A stretch of DNA of 64,000 nt from contig NZ_BAABJZ010000016.1 of NCBI RefSeq assembly GCF_039543565.1, positions 1 to 64,000 of the forward strand, in the 5' to 3' direction. Made by a program: the position numbers and the translations under genes. Positions 17,608 to 26,590 of the stretch are shown here, piece by piece (positions within the stretch are counted from its first letter, which is position 1; each line of letters begins with the position of its first letter). The notes beneath the pieces are model-generated. The model was not told where the DNA came from. It did no database searches and saw only the letters and a program-made list of their open reading frames with translations. The stretch comes from Ferrimonas pelagia (lineage in GTDB: Bacteria; Pseudomonadota; Gammaproteobacteria; Enterobacterales; Shewanellaceae).

Positions 17608-19155
17608 TCACCGCATCCTCAGCAGCATCTGCTCAGGTTGTTCCAGATATTGCTTCCATAGATTGCAGAAGCGGGCCATGGTTCCGCCGTCGATCACGCG
17701 GTGATCACCAGACCAGCTGATCTGCATGACGGTGCGTGCCTCGACCTCTCCCTTGCCATTAAAGCGCGGCAGAGACTGCAACTTGCCCAGAGCCACGATC
17801 GCCACTTCCGGCTTATTGATGATGGGTGTCGCCACTGTCCCACCAATGGCACCGATATTCGAGATCGAGATCGAGCCCCCTTGCAGATCCGTAGGCGCGA
17901 CCTTGCCAACCCTTGCCGCGTCGCCCAAGCGGGTCACCTCCTCGGCCACTTCAACGATAGACAGATTCTGAACCCGTTTGATGTTCGGTACCAGTAGGCC
18001 CAGCTTGCCATCAACGGCCATACCAATATTGTGATCGTGGCAGTAGGTCAGTTCGGTACAGTCATCGTTAACCCGGCTGTTCAAGCGGGGATATTGGCTG
18101 ATCGCCAACGACAGCGCTTTGATAAAAAACGGCATTAACGTCAGCTTGATCCCAGCTTCGGCATACTGACTTTTTAGCCTTGAGCGCAGCGCCACCAGCT
18201 CAGTCAGATCGAACTCTTCGCAATAGGTGAAATGAGGGATCGTCTGAGCCGCCGCGGTCATCTGCCGCGCCATCGCAGCCTGGATCCCGCGGATCGGCTC
18301 GATCCTATCTTGCCCGCTCGCGGCTGTACCAGCAGCGGCGTTGGTACCCTGTGCTGACGGCTGTGCAGACTCCAGATAACGATTAATGTCCTCTTTGACG
18401 ATCCGCCCGCGCTTGCCACTGCCCGGCACGAGACTGAGATCCAGTTCATGCTCTCTGGCTAAGCGACGTACCGCCGGACTGGCCAGTGCCTTGCCCGCGC
18501 GAGGTTGTCCCTGCTCCGCATCCCGCAAGCCACCAGCAAGCCGCTGCGGCTGCGGTGTGTCAGGCGTGGCCTGCTCTGGTTTCTCGACCTTGTCGGCCAT
18601 CGAGCGCGTTACCGCCAGAGCAAACAGAGGCTGATGAACACGCGCCACTTGGCCCTTACGGTAATACAGTTTGGCGATGGTGCCTGCCTCTTTGGCGGGG
18701 ATCTGTACCGAGGCCTTGTCGGTCATGACATCGCAGATCGGTTGATCTTCCTCAACCTCGTCCCCTTCTGCCACCAACCAGTCGATCAACTCGCACTCGA
18801 CGATCCCTTCGCCGATATCGGGCAAGATAAAGTCGTGCACTACCGTCTGCTCGGGTTCCCCCTCACCCATCATTGCCGTTGACGCCGGCACCATTGGGCT
18901 CTCCTCGTTCGCCTCTGCCTTGGTCTCAACCTGAAATAGAGGCGCATGCACCTTGGCGATCTGACCCTGACGGTAGTGCAGCTTGGTGATCACCCCATCA
19001 TACGGTGCGGGGATCTCCACCATCGCCTTATCCGTCATCACCTCGACAATAGGCTGATCCTCTTTAATGTTATCGCCTTCCGCCACCAGCCAGTTGATCA
19101 GCTCACACTCGACAACGCCCTCACCGATATCCGGAAGGATAAATTCCTTGAGCAT
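17608..19155 (-). CDS. bkdB: Branched-chain 2-oxoacid dehydrogenase E2 (dihydrolipoyl transacylase)
   Basis: 515 residues with two lipoyl domains (about 2-77 and 108-183), each with a lipoylation Lys in VMTDKA. A peripheral subunit-binding domain follows (SPAVRRLAREHELDL, near 225-262), then the catalytic acyltransferase domain ending in the active-site SGDHRVIDGG. It transfers the branched acyl group from lipoate to CoA. Double lipoyl domains are less usual for branched-chain E2 than one. AAGGAG precedes the ATG. It is the third gene of the operon; no E3 gene follows, so a shared lipoamide dehydrogenase elsewhere is likely. Confidence 0.93.
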   Translation of the reverse strand: MLKEFILPDIGEGVVECELINWLVAEGDNIKEDQPIVEVMTDKAMVEIPAPYDGVITKLHYRQGQIAKVHAPLFQVETKAEANEESPMVPASTAMMGEGEPEQTVVHDFILPDIGEGIVECELIDWLVAEGDEVEEDQPICDVMTDKASVQIPAKEAGTIAKLYYRKGQVARVHQPLFALAVTRSMADKVEKPEQATPDTPQPQRLAGGLRDAEQGQPRAGKALASPAVRRLAREHELDLSLVPGSGKRGRIVKEDINRYLESAQPSAQGTNAAAGTAASGQDRIEPIRGIQAAMARQMTAAAQTIPHFTYCEEFDLTELVALRSRLKSQYAEAGIKLTLMPFFIKALSLAISQYPRLNSRVNDDCTELTYCHDHNIGMAVDGKLGLLVPNIKRVQNLSIVEVAEEVTRLGDAARVGKVAPTDLQGGSISISNIGAIGGTVATPIINKPEVAIVALGKLQSLPRFNGKGEVEARTVMQISWSGDHRVIDGGTMARFCNLWKQYLEQPEQMLLRMR

Positions 19156-19164
19156 GTTATCTCC

Positions 19165-20142
19165 TTAAAAATGGACGCTGGCCTTGATGGCCTCGTAGAT
19201 CTTATGTTCGTTTGCCATATGCTCCTGCTCCAGCGCCAATGGATAGGGGGTATCCATGCCACAGACACGGGCTATGGGTGACTCTAAATAGAGGAAGCAA
19301 CGATCCTGAATGGTCGCGGCGATCTCACCGGCAAAGCCACCGGTCAACGGCGCTTCATGGCTGATCAGCAATCGTCCCGTCTTTTCAACCGAGGCTGCAA
19401 CCGTATCCACATCCCAAGGCAGTAGGGTACGCAGATCGATCAGCTCACAGCGGATCCCCTCCTGCTCCGCCTGTGTTATCGCCTTGCCCATCACCTCCAA
19501 TTGCGCGCCCCAGCCAACCAAGGTGATATCCGTCCCCTCTTGCATCACCTCTGCCTGAGAGAGAGGCAACTCATAATCTTGCTCCGGCACCTCGCCCACA
19601 GACGCTCGATAGAGTCGCTTGGGCTCCAAAAAGATCACCGGGTTGTCGTCTCGGATCGACGCCAATAGCAGCCCTTTAGCTTGGTAAGGATCACGCGGCA
19701 CCACCACCTTCAGGCCCGGCGTCTGAGTAAAGTACGCCTCCGGTGACTGCGAATGATAATGACCACCGGCGATCCCGCCCCCATAGGGCGTGCGGATGGT
19801 CAGCCCACCGACATTAAACTCATTGCCACTGCGGTAGCGGAATTTCGCCGTTTCATTGACGATCTGATCGAACGCCGGAAAGATGTAATCAGCAAATTGG
19901 ATCTCGGCAACCGGCCGCATCCCTTGGGCCGCAAGGCCATTGGCAAAACCCACGATCCCCTGCTCAGTCAGCGGCGTGTTAAAACAGCGCGCTTTTCCAT
20001 ACTTGTCCTGCAACTTGGCAGTGGCGCGAAACACCCCACCGAATTGACCCACATCTTCACCAAACACCAAGACGCGTCCGTCATTGCCCATGGCCAGATC
20101 CAAGGCTTGGTTGATCGCTTGCAATAGGTTCATCTGCGCCAT
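19165..20142 (-). CDS. bkdA2: Branched-chain 2-oxoacid dehydrogenase E1 beta subunit
   Basis: A 325-residue transketolase-like beta subunit. It has LVFGEDVGQFGGVFRAT near the N-terminus (the ThDP Glu lies in this FGEDV region), PLTEQGIVGFANGLA, and a C-terminal transketolase domain with LLISHEAPLTGGFAGEI. ATG 20142 follows GGAGG at good spacing; a GTG two codons earlier is possible. It pairs with the alpha subunit encoded just upstream to decarboxylate branched-chain 2-oxoacids from Val, Leu and Ile. Confidence 0.94.
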   Translation of the reverse strand: MAQMNLLQAINQALDLAMGNDGRVLVFGEDVGQFGGVFRATAKLQDKYGKARCFNTPLTEQGIVGFANGLAAQGMRPVAEIQFADYIFPAFDQIVNETAKFRYRSGNEFNVGGLTIRTPYGGGIAGGHYHSQSPEAYFTQTPGLKVVVPRDPYQAKGLLLASIRDDNPVIFLEPKRLYRASVGEVPEQDYELPLSQAEVMQEGTDITLVGWGAQLEVMGKAITQAEQEGIRCELIDLRTLLPWDVDTVAASVEKTGRLLISHEAPLTGGFAGEIAATIQDRCFLYLESPIARVCGMDTPYPLALEQEHMANEHKIYEAIKASVHF

Positions 20143-20144
20143 GC

Positions 20145-21326
20145 TCACACCTCCTTACCGGCGGTTTTGGGATAAGACTCCGGATATAATCGGACCTGTT
20201 GCTGCACCTGTTCAAGTTGCTGTTGCAGATGGGGGGGCACTTGATCATAAACGTCCGTCACCAAACTCCCAAGCGGCGGGGGCGCCACCTGCTCGGCGAT
20301 CTTCAACTGGGCCAACACCTCCTGCCGATACTGGCCATACAGCGCCTCGTCCTGCGGCTCGTCCCACCAGCCTTGCTGCATCAACCACAATTTAAACCGA
20401 CGCACCGGATCATGTTGCTGCCACTTCGCCTCCTCCTCTTTACTGCGATAGCCGCTGGGATCGTCCGAGCTGGAATGGGCGCCGAGGCGATAAGACATCG
20501 CCTCTATCAACACAGGGCAGTGCTGCCCAATCGCTATCTGACGTGCCAATTGCGTCGCAGCCAGCACCGCCAGCAGATCATTGCCATCCACCCGTATGGT
20601 CTTGATCCCATACGCCACGCCCCTTGGCGCAATACCGTCACCGGCATATTGCTCACTGGCGGGCGTCGAGATCGCATAGCCATTATTGCGGCAGAAGAAG
20701 ATAACCGGCGAACCATGCACAGCCGCCATGTTCAATCCTGCGTGAAAGTCCCCCTCAGACGCCGCTCCTTCACCAAAGAAACACAAGGTACAGGCTGAGC
20801 GCCCCTCCAGCTTTTGGCCATAGGCATAGCCTGCGGCCTGCGGGATCTGCGTGCCGAGCGGCGAAGAGATGGTCATGTAGTTCAACGCGCGACTGCCATA
20901 GTGGACCGGCATCTGCCGACCCAAACCAAGATCTTGGCAATTGGAGAACATCTGATCCATAAACTGCGACGTGGTAAACCCTCGATAATGCAGCGCCGCC
21001 TGCTCCCGATACTGCGCCATGATCATATCGTCTTGTGATAGCGCGGCGGCAGCCCCCAAAACGGCAGCTTCTTCACCGGTGCAGGTCATATAGAAACTGA
21101 TCCGCCCTTGTCGTTGCGCCGCGAGCATCCGCTCGTCCAGCACGCGGGTGAACACACAGCTATGGTAGATCTTCAGCGCCATCGCCTGGTCGAGCTCGGG
21201 CAGCTCAGCGTCAGAGTAGATGGTCCCATCGGCGTCCAAGATCTTCACCGTCGGAATGCTGAGGGTCTGTCCATCCAGTAGCCGAGCTTGATGCTGAACG
21301 CGACTGAATGCGGAATTATCTGTCAT
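20145..21326 (-). CDS. bkdA1: Branched-chain 2-oxoacid dehydrogenase E1 alpha subunit
   Basis: A 393-residue ThDP-binding alpha subunit. The motif CFFGEGAASEGDFHAGLNMAAV is followed by FFCRNNGYAIST, the ThDP/Mg signature. The phosphorylation-loop equivalent is YRLGAHSSSDDPSGYR, typical of branched-chain rather than pyruvate enzymes. ATG 21326 has AGGAAG upstream; a start 21 codons earlier lacks a site. It is the first gene of the bkd operon and overlaps or abuts E1 beta. Confidence 0.94.
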   Translation of the reverse strand: MTDNSAFSRVQHQARLLDGQTLSIPTVKILDADGTIYSDAELPELDQAMALKIYHSCVFTRVLDERMLAAQRQGRISFYMTCTGEEAAVLGAAAALSQDDMIMAQYREQAALHYRGFTTSQFMDQMFSNCQDLGLGRQMPVHYGSRALNYMTISSPLGTQIPQAAGYAYGQKLEGRSACTLCFFGEGAASEGDFHAGLNMAAVHGSPVIFFCRNNGYAISTPASEQYAGDGIAPRGVAYGIKTIRVDGNDLLAVLAATQLARQIAIGQHCPVLIEAMSYRLGAHSSSDDPSGYRSKEEEAKWQQHDPVRRFKLWLMQQGWWDEPQDEALYGQYRQEVLAQLKIAEQVAPPPLGSLVTDVYDQVPPHLQQQLEQVQQQVRLYPESYPKTAGKEV

Positions 21327-21412
21327 TGTTGCACTTCCTGTTGCCGATCCCGCCGGATCCGTCCGGGCAAGATCTGTCATGGTTGTCATGAAGCATCGAC
21401 CAACAAGTTACC

Positions 21413-21422
21413 TTTACGTAAA
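21413..21422. promoter_or_regulatory. Palindrome upstream of the bkd operon
   Basis: TTTACGTAAA, a perfect 10-base palindrome about 90 bases upstream of the bkdA1 start, in a region that should hold the promoter. It may be an operator for a branched-chain catabolism regulator; the regulator cannot be named from this sequence. Confidence 0.35.
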
Positions 21423-21506
21423 CGGCATAACAACAAAACAACCCAGCCCCGGCAGGCCGATCCGACCGAACGCTGTACAAGGGGATTTACAACGGCATGA
21501 GCTCAC

Positions 21507-22532
21507 CTACTCAAAGGGCTGCTCATCGCCCACCGGCACCACCGTCAAGCACGCACGCTGGCCGAGCGCGACATGCGCATTGGGAAAGACGATCGCCTCA
21601 GTCTGCTCACCCACCCGATGCGCTAACTCCCCATCCTGCGCTAGTAGGGCTCCTGGCTTAAATTCGGTAAAGTTCGCGGTGTCATCGGCAAAATTGAGCC
21701 GAAAGGCCTCGCTGCGCTTGATGATGGTCTGAGCGACATCAAACACCGTGATCGGCGCCGGTGGCGACGACTCACTTTGCCGATGAGACAGCAAGGCCAC
21801 CAACTCTTGCCGCAACGCTGCCAATCGACTTAAGTCATTCTGACCAAAGGGCCGAACCTTGCCCAACTCCACAGTAAAGGCATCGGCATCGAAGCGATCT
21901 GAACTGAAATAACTGAACGTGGTGGTGGGGGCATGGGACAACAGCGCAGTATCCACCCCGCATCGGGCCAAGAACGCCAATTGGCTGCGCTTCCAAGGGC
22001 GGCCATGCCGGAAGGGGTAGACCGCAAATTTCTCTCGGCGAGAATCGCGGATCGCGGTATGCAGATCATAATGGCAACGACGGCGATCGGGCTGAGCGAA
22101 GAATGCCTCGACCGTCTGCTCCAACAAAGCCGCCCGCATCGCTTCCTCGCCCTCATAGCGGCGATGCGCACCACAAAATAAGCGATTCATATTGAGCTTC
22201 AGCTCGCGCTGGCCCTGACACATGGCCGCGGGATTGCCAAACAGAACCAGCAACCGCTGCCGGCAGGAGAACTGCCCTTCAAGCAAAGCTGTAACCAACT
22301 CATTAAGCAGCTCTATGGGCGCTGTTTCATTGCCATGGACGCCGGCTGAGAGCACCACATCGTGCTCCGCCGGCGACGCCGGCTCGACCCACAAGATCCC
22401 CGGCCATTGCATGCTGACATGCGTCCCATCCGCCAGAGTATGGCTCAACCGCTGTGGCAGTGGTGCTGCCATCCGCTCACCCTGACTCAAAGTATGTTGC
22501 AACATGTCCGTGTCAAACACCCGTATCTCCAT
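21507..22532 (-). CDS. astE: Succinylglutamate desuccinylase AstE
   Basis: Last step of the arginine succinyltransferase pathway: N-succinylglutamate to glutamate plus succinate. The predicted 341-residue zinc carboxypeptidase-like protein has the zinc ligands in SAGVHGNETAP (His, Glu) and in HYDLHTAIR (His). It also has the family block LELGKVRPFGQND-like (here VELGKVRPFGQND). The start is uncertain: 22532 fits family length, while an in-frame ATG at 22652 would add 40 residues without a ribosome site. The other ast genes are absent here, so this copy is separated from any astCADB operon. Confidence 0.9.
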   Translation of the reverse strand: MEIRVFDTDMLQHTLSQGERMAAPLPQRLSHTLADGTHVSMQWPGILWVEPASPAEHDVVLSAGVHGNETAPIELLNELVTALLEGQFSCRQRLLVLFGNPAAMCQGQRELKLNMNRLFCGAHRRYEGEEAMRAALLEQTVEAFFAQPDRRRCHYDLHTAIRDSRREKFAVYPFRHGRPWKRSQLAFLARCGVDTALLSHAPTTTFSYFSSDRFDADAFTVELGKVRPFGQNDLSRLAALRQELVALLSHRQSESSPPAPITVFDVAQTIIKRSEAFRLNFADDTANFTEFKPGALLAQDGELAHRVGEQTEAIVFPNAHVALGQRACLTVVPVGDEQPFE

Positions 22533-22672
22533 TACTTCATCGACATGCCGAACATTGTAACCAGGCGATAGCAAAGCTGTCACAGGAAACCGCTTGCCAT
22601 CGATGGGGATCTCGCTTATTGTCAACGGACGTTTAGCCATCCAAACGTCCATAGAAGGCAGAGGGGTAATTC

Positions 22673-23155
22673 ATGGCAATAGCAACATTAGGCGCAGGCT
22701 GCTTCTGGGGGGTTGAATACTTTCTACGCCAGATCCCGGGGATCACCACGGTGCGCTGCGGTTATATGGGCGGCACGTTAGACAATCCCAGCTACCCCCA
22801 AGTCAAACAAGGTGATACCGGGCATGCCGAAGTGGTGCAAGTGGAATACGACGAGGCCTACGTCAGTTTCGACGCCATCTTAGATCTGTTTTGGCAGCAC
22901 CATAATCCCACCACGCGTGATCAACAAGGCGACGATCTCGGCAGCCAATACCGCAGCGTGGTGTTTTACCACGACGAAAGCCAGCAGCAACAAGCCCTGG
23001 CCTCTAAGGCTCGTCAGCAAGAGGAAGGCTACTGGCAAGGCAAAACCATCGTGACCGAGATCGTACCCGCGCAGATCTTCTGGCCGGCAGAGGAGTACCA
23101 TCAGGACTACTTGGCCAAGAACGAACTGCCCAGCTGTCACCTCCCTTTTTATTAA
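22673..23155 (+). CDS. msrA: Peptide methionine-S-sulfoxide reductase MsrA
   Basis: 160 residues, the short MsrA type. The catalytic motif GCFWG carries Cys10, and YMGG and HAEVVQVEYD are family blocks. It reduces the S epimer of methionine sulfoxide in oxidised proteins. GAGGGG precedes the ATG. It is divergent from astE and convergent with ylqF. Confidence 0.96.
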   Translation: MAIATLGAGCFWGVEYFLRQIPGITTVRCGYMGGTLDNPSYPQVKQGDTGHAEVVQVEYDEAYVSFDAILDLFWQHHNPTTRDQQGDDLGSQYRSVVFYHDESQQQQALASKARQQEEGYWQGKTIVTEIVPAQIFWPAEEYHQDYLAKNELPSCHLPFY

Positions 23156-23167
23156 ACACCCAGGCAG

Positions 23168-23192
23168 AAAAAAGCCGGGCAATGCCCGGCCT
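23168..23192 (-). terminator. Terminator downstream of ylqF
   Basis: A GCCGGGC / GCCCGGC stem with loop AAT (23174-23190), followed on the minus strand by six T. It lies between the convergent msrA and ylqF genes. Confidence 0.85.
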
Positions 23193-23216
23193 GATCGTCA
23201 ATAACGAACTGACGCA

Positions 23217-24146
23217 TTATCGATCGCGCTTGCGGCGATTCTTTTGCTCTTCCTGGGCCAGTTTCAGGGCTTCCGCTTTGCGACGTGCCTCTTCCAACTC
23301 CGCCTTTTCGATCTCCGCCATCGCGGGCGTCTCTAGGGTGATCCCCCCCAAGGTGCCGTTACGCAACTCATTGACCAAGATGGTGCCGAACTTGGCGTAG
23401 TCCACTTGATTGCCGGAGCGCATACAGCCGCGCTTACGCCCGGCCGCTTCCATAAACTGCCAGTCTTCTGCCGGCAACTCATCCAGCTTGTAGCGCTCCA
23501 TCAAGCGCTCAGGGTACGCACCCATCAGATATTCCGAGACGTAACTGCCCAGATCCTCATAGTCCACAACCGTATCCCGAACGGCCGCGATCGCCGCTAA
23601 GCGGTAACCAAAGTGCTCATTTTCTAGTTTTGGCCACAACATGCCCGGGGTGTCATATAGCATGATCCCCTGCTCCAGCTTGATCCGCTGCTGCGCCTTG
23701 GTAACCGCCGGCTCATTCCCGGTCTTCGCCACGATCCGCTTTGCCAGGGTGTTGATCAAAGTGGATTTGCCAACGTTCGGGATCCCCATGATCATCGCCT
23801 TGATCTGCTTGTCCTGACCCACCTTATGCGGCACTAACTTATGACACAACTCGGTGATCTTATGGGTGTGACTGGCCTTGTCGGTATCCAATGCCAAGGT
23901 CTTCACGCCCTGCTCCTGCTCGAGGTAGGCCATCCATTTGGCCGTCATCTGAGCATCCGCCAGATCCGCTTTATTGAGGATCTTAATCACCGGTTTATCG
24001 CGGCGCAGTTGAGCCACCATCGGATTCTCACTGCTGTATGGGATCCGGGCATCGAGCACCTCGATGATCACGTCCATCTGCGGCATGACCTCTTTGATCT
24101 CACGCCGCGCCTTATTCATATGGCCGGGGAACCATTGGATAGCCAT
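23217..24146 (-). CDS. ylqF: Ribosome biogenesis GTPase YlqF/RbgA family
   Basis: A 309-residue circularly permuted GTPase. G4 (NKADLAD) comes first, then G1 (GIPNVGKSTL), then G3 (DTPGM), followed by a C-terminal RNA-binding helical domain with a very basic tail (KNRRKRDR). The N-terminal IQWFPGHMNKARR is diagnostic of the family. RbgA acts in late assembly of the 50S subunit in Bacillus; the role in gammaproteobacteria is less studied. ATG 24146 is chosen because the family begins MAIQWFPGHM and AGAG lies upstream. Confidence 0.93.
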   Translation of the reverse strand: MAIQWFPGHMNKARREIKEVMPQMDVIIEVLDARIPYSSENPMVAQLRRDKPVIKILNKADLADAQMTAKWMAYLEQEQGVKTLALDTDKASHTHKITELCHKLVPHKVGQDKQIKAMIMGIPNVGKSTLINTLAKRIVAKTGNEPAVTKAQQRIKLEQGIMLYDTPGMLWPKLENEHFGYRLAAIAAVRDTVVDYEDLGSYVSEYLMGAYPERLMERYKLDELPAEDWQFMEAAGRKRGCMRSGNQVDYAKFGTILVNELRNGTLGGITLETPAMAEIEKAELEEARRKAEALKLAQEEQKNRRKRDR

Positions 24147-24264
24147 CGTAAACTCTCTTGAAAACACTGGGATCCGCGCAGTCTAACGCCATTGGGGTAA
24201 AAGATCATGGTCGATCTGCCGATCCACACCAAAGCCGACCCTAAGCATGGCAGAAACGCGCCAC

Positions 24265-25782
24265 TCAGCCGCGCGGTTGTGCCCCCTCATCTAAGCGCCC
24301 CTGGGCCAGGACCAAGCCATCGATCAAAGCATTGCGCAGTGATCTCGGATCGATGATCTCATCAAACGCTAAGGTATCCGCCGCGCTCCAAGCCGCTTGC
24401 TGCTCCCTCTGCGCCATCCTAGCCGCGGCTTCTGAGTCCATGCCTGCCGCCTCACTCCCCCCCTGACTCGGTAAGCCTCCAAAGCTCAGACCGGGAAAAG
24501 CCAGCGTCATCGTCTGTTGATCAAAAGGGTTCATCCCCATCACCGAACTGCCAAAGCCGTAGGCTTTGCGCAGCGTCACGTGCAGCTTGGCAGCACGCAG
24601 ACGCGACTGCGCCAAATACATCTGACCGGCCGCCGCCAGTGTGCCCTCACGCTCCGCCGCACTGCCGGGTAACACCCCCGGATTATCCGCCAGAAACAGC
24701 ACCGGCAGATGAAAGTCCGCCGCCAACTCGAGGAAATAAGCCGCTTTTGTCGCGGCCGCTTTGTTGATCGTGCCCGCCATTACCATGGGCTGGTTAGCGA
24801 CAATCAAGATCGACTGGCCCGCGAGGCGCGCCAGCGCCAACACCATGGACCGGCCATATTCCGGCTGCAATTCAAAGTACCTGCCATCATCCACCAGGGC
24901 TTGGATCACGGCCCTGATCTCATAGGGTTGGTTATTATCACGGGGCACCAGAGTAAAGATCTCCGCCAAGGCACGCTTGCCTTCATCGCCCCCACCCACG
25001 CGTCGTTGAGGACGCTGCCACGCGTTCTGCGGCAGATAGTGGAGGAACTGACGTACTGCAGCAACCGCCTGAGACTCATCGGCCACCCGATTGTGGCCTA
25101 CCCCCGAGTGACGGGTATGGATCGACGCCCCACCCAGCGCTTCAGCGCTGATCTGCTCACCCAGCGCCTTCGCCACCAGCGGCGGACCAGCCGCAAACAG
25201 CGAGCTGCCCTCAACCATGATCACCAGATCCAGCAACACACCGGATAAGGCACCATGACCGGCCGATGGCCCCATCACCACCGCCACCGTTGGCACCTTC
25301 CCCTTGAGCTGCGCCAGCAGTTGCAGATCGTTTGGCGCATAAGGGTGACGTTGCAAGCTGTTGCTGGCGCGCTCACCGGCCCCCTCTAACAGCAAGATCA
25401 ACGGACAGCGCTCTTGCAGAGCCAACTGAGCCAAACGAAGTCGCTTAGCGTGCGCGCCAAAGCCGATCGAGCCGCCCTGAACGGTAAAGTCTTCTGCGCC
25501 GATCAACACAGGCCTGCCATCGAGCAGAGCAAAACCGGTGACGATGCCATCCGCCGGCGCGATCGGTTGCTCAACCCGCTCAATGCCTCCAACCAGCGTG
25601 CCAAACTCACGAAACGAGTCGGGATCTACCAAGCGTTCGAGCCGTTGTCGTGCATCGCCGCGGCCCTGTCGCCGCTGCTTGGTGAGCTTACACTCCCCTC
25701 CCATCGCTAATGCCATCGTACGTCGCGCCGACCAATCGGCCATGGTTTGCTGCCATGCGGCGGGGATCCCCTTGTCGTCCAT
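24265..25782 (-). CDS. Acyl-CoA carboxylase carboxyltransferase (beta-type) subunit
   Basis: 505 residues forming the two crotonase-like halves of a biotin-dependent carboxyltransferase. The N-half contains GSIGFGAHAKR and LILLLEGAG; the C-half contains PVLFLADNPGVLPG and KAYGFGSSVMGMNPF. Members carboxylate propionyl-, methylcrotonyl- or geranyl-CoA. No biotin carboxylase or carrier gene is adjacent, so the substrate is unknown. ATG 25782 has AGGAAGCG upstream. It is divergent from a TetR regulator that probably controls it. Confidence 0.85.
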   Translation of the reverse strand: MDDKGIPAAWQQTMADWSARRTMALAMGGECKLTKQRRQGRGDARQRLERLVDPDSFREFGTLVGGIERVEQPIAPADGIVTGFALLDGRPVLIGAEDFTVQGGSIGFGAHAKRLRLAQLALQERCPLILLLEGAGERASNSLQRHPYAPNDLQLLAQLKGKVPTVAVVMGPSAGHGALSGVLLDLVIMVEGSSLFAAGPPLVAKALGEQISAEALGGASIHTRHSGVGHNRVADESQAVAAVRQFLHYLPQNAWQRPQRRVGGGDEGKRALAEIFTLVPRDNNQPYEIRAVIQALVDDGRYFELQPEYGRSMVLALARLAGQSILIVANQPMVMAGTINKAAATKAAYFLELAADFHLPVLFLADNPGVLPGSAAEREGTLAAAGQMYLAQSRLRAAKLHVTLRKAYGFGSSVMGMNPFDQQTMTLAFPGLSFGGLPSQGGSEAAGMDSEAAARMAQREQQAAWSAADTLAFDEIIDPRSLRNALIDGLVLAQGRLDEGAQPRG

Positions 25783-25809
25783 GAGCGCTTCCTTATATTG
25801 AATGGCCAA

Positions 25810-25838
25810 ACAATAAAAAAACGTAAAGAAGTTGTCAA
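25810..25838 (-). promoter_or_regulatory. Sigma-70 promoter of the carboxyltransferase gene
   Basis: On the minus strand TTGACA (25833-25838) and TATTGT (25810-25815) are 17 bases apart, 28 bases upstream of the start. An AATAAA / TTTATT dyad lies further upstream near 25860-25880 and could be part of the TetR operator. Confidence 0.65.
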
Positions 25839-25928
25839 ACAAAAACCTTGTCCGCTTCAATAAAATGCTGATTTATTTTTCCAGATCAATAAAATAGGCG
25901 AAGATCAGTTTTAACAGAAGGGGGCACC

Positions 25929-26579
25929 ATGCCAAAGGTTGTTGATCATGACGCGCGCCGGCAGATCCTCGCAGCGACGGCAGCCAATGTCATCGCTCAG
26001 CGGGGCTTGGAAAATACCACACTCAAGGACGTCGCCGCCGAAGCAGGTTTCACGCCGGGGTTGGTGGGTCACTACTTTGACAGCAAAGATCAGCTGATGC
26101 GGGCGGCCTTGTCCCATGTCGACCAAAGATCCGCCGAGCGCTTTGCCTTATTACGTAATCGCTCTTTGCGCCGAGCCTTAGAGGCGATCCTGCCTTTGGA
26201 CCACTCTCGCCGAGAAGAGTGGTGGGTACGGATCTCATTTTGGGGCCGCACCATGGTCCAGCCTAAATTAAAGAACGAGCTGGCTCAATCCATGGTCTAT
26301 GCACAAGACACGCTGGAGTACATCATCAATGAACAAAAGGAGCAAGGCCACTTACGGCCAGATCTCGACGCCACCGTGGCGGCCGAAGCCATGCTTAACC
26401 TCCTGATGGGGATGAGCTTGCGGATCTTGTTTGATCCCAAGCTGTACACGCGCAAGAAGGTAATGCAGACGCTGGATGATTATGTCAACGATCTGGCCAG
26501 AGAGCCCTCAGCGGATGAGGATAAGTCCTCAGCAGATGAGGATAACTCCTCAGCGGAACCAGGCTCAGCCCCCCTCTAA
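25929..26579 (+). CDS. TetR-family transcriptional regulator, BetI-like
   Basis: 216 residues. The N-terminal TetR HTH covers about 10-55 (ILAATAANVIAQRGLENTTLKDVAAEAG, GLVGHYFDSKDQL). A BetI-type C-terminal domain follows with WWVRISFWGR. It diverges from the carboxyltransferase gene, the usual arrangement for a local repressor. The last 25 residues form an acidic Ser/Asp/Glu tail built from a 21-bp tandem repeat, which is unusual for TetR proteins. Confidence 0.9.
   Translation: MPKVVDHDARRQILAATAANVIAQRGLENTTLKDVAAEAGFTPGLVGHYFDSKDQLMRAALSHVDQRSAERFALLRNRSLRRALEAILPLDHSRREEWWVRISFWGRTMVQPKLKNELAQSMVYAQDTLEYIINEQKEQGHLRPDLDATVAAEAMLNLLMGMSLRILFDPKLYTRKKVMQTLDDYVNDLAREPSADEDKSSADEDNSSAEPGSAPL
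26508..26556 (+). repeat. 21-bp tandem repeat at the 3' end of the TetR gene
   Basis: Two copies of a 21-base unit (26508-26528 and 26529-26549, two mismatches) plus 7 bases of a third. Each unit encodes SADEDKS or SADEDNS. Being a multiple of three, copy changes would keep the frame. Confidence 0.85.
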
Positions 26580-26590
26580 CCCCAGACTCT

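Noticed and set aside
22533..22652. 40-codon N-terminal extension of AstE
   Set aside because: In frame and open, but without a ribosome site and beyond the usual family length; it also runs into the msrA promoter region. Not fully excluded.
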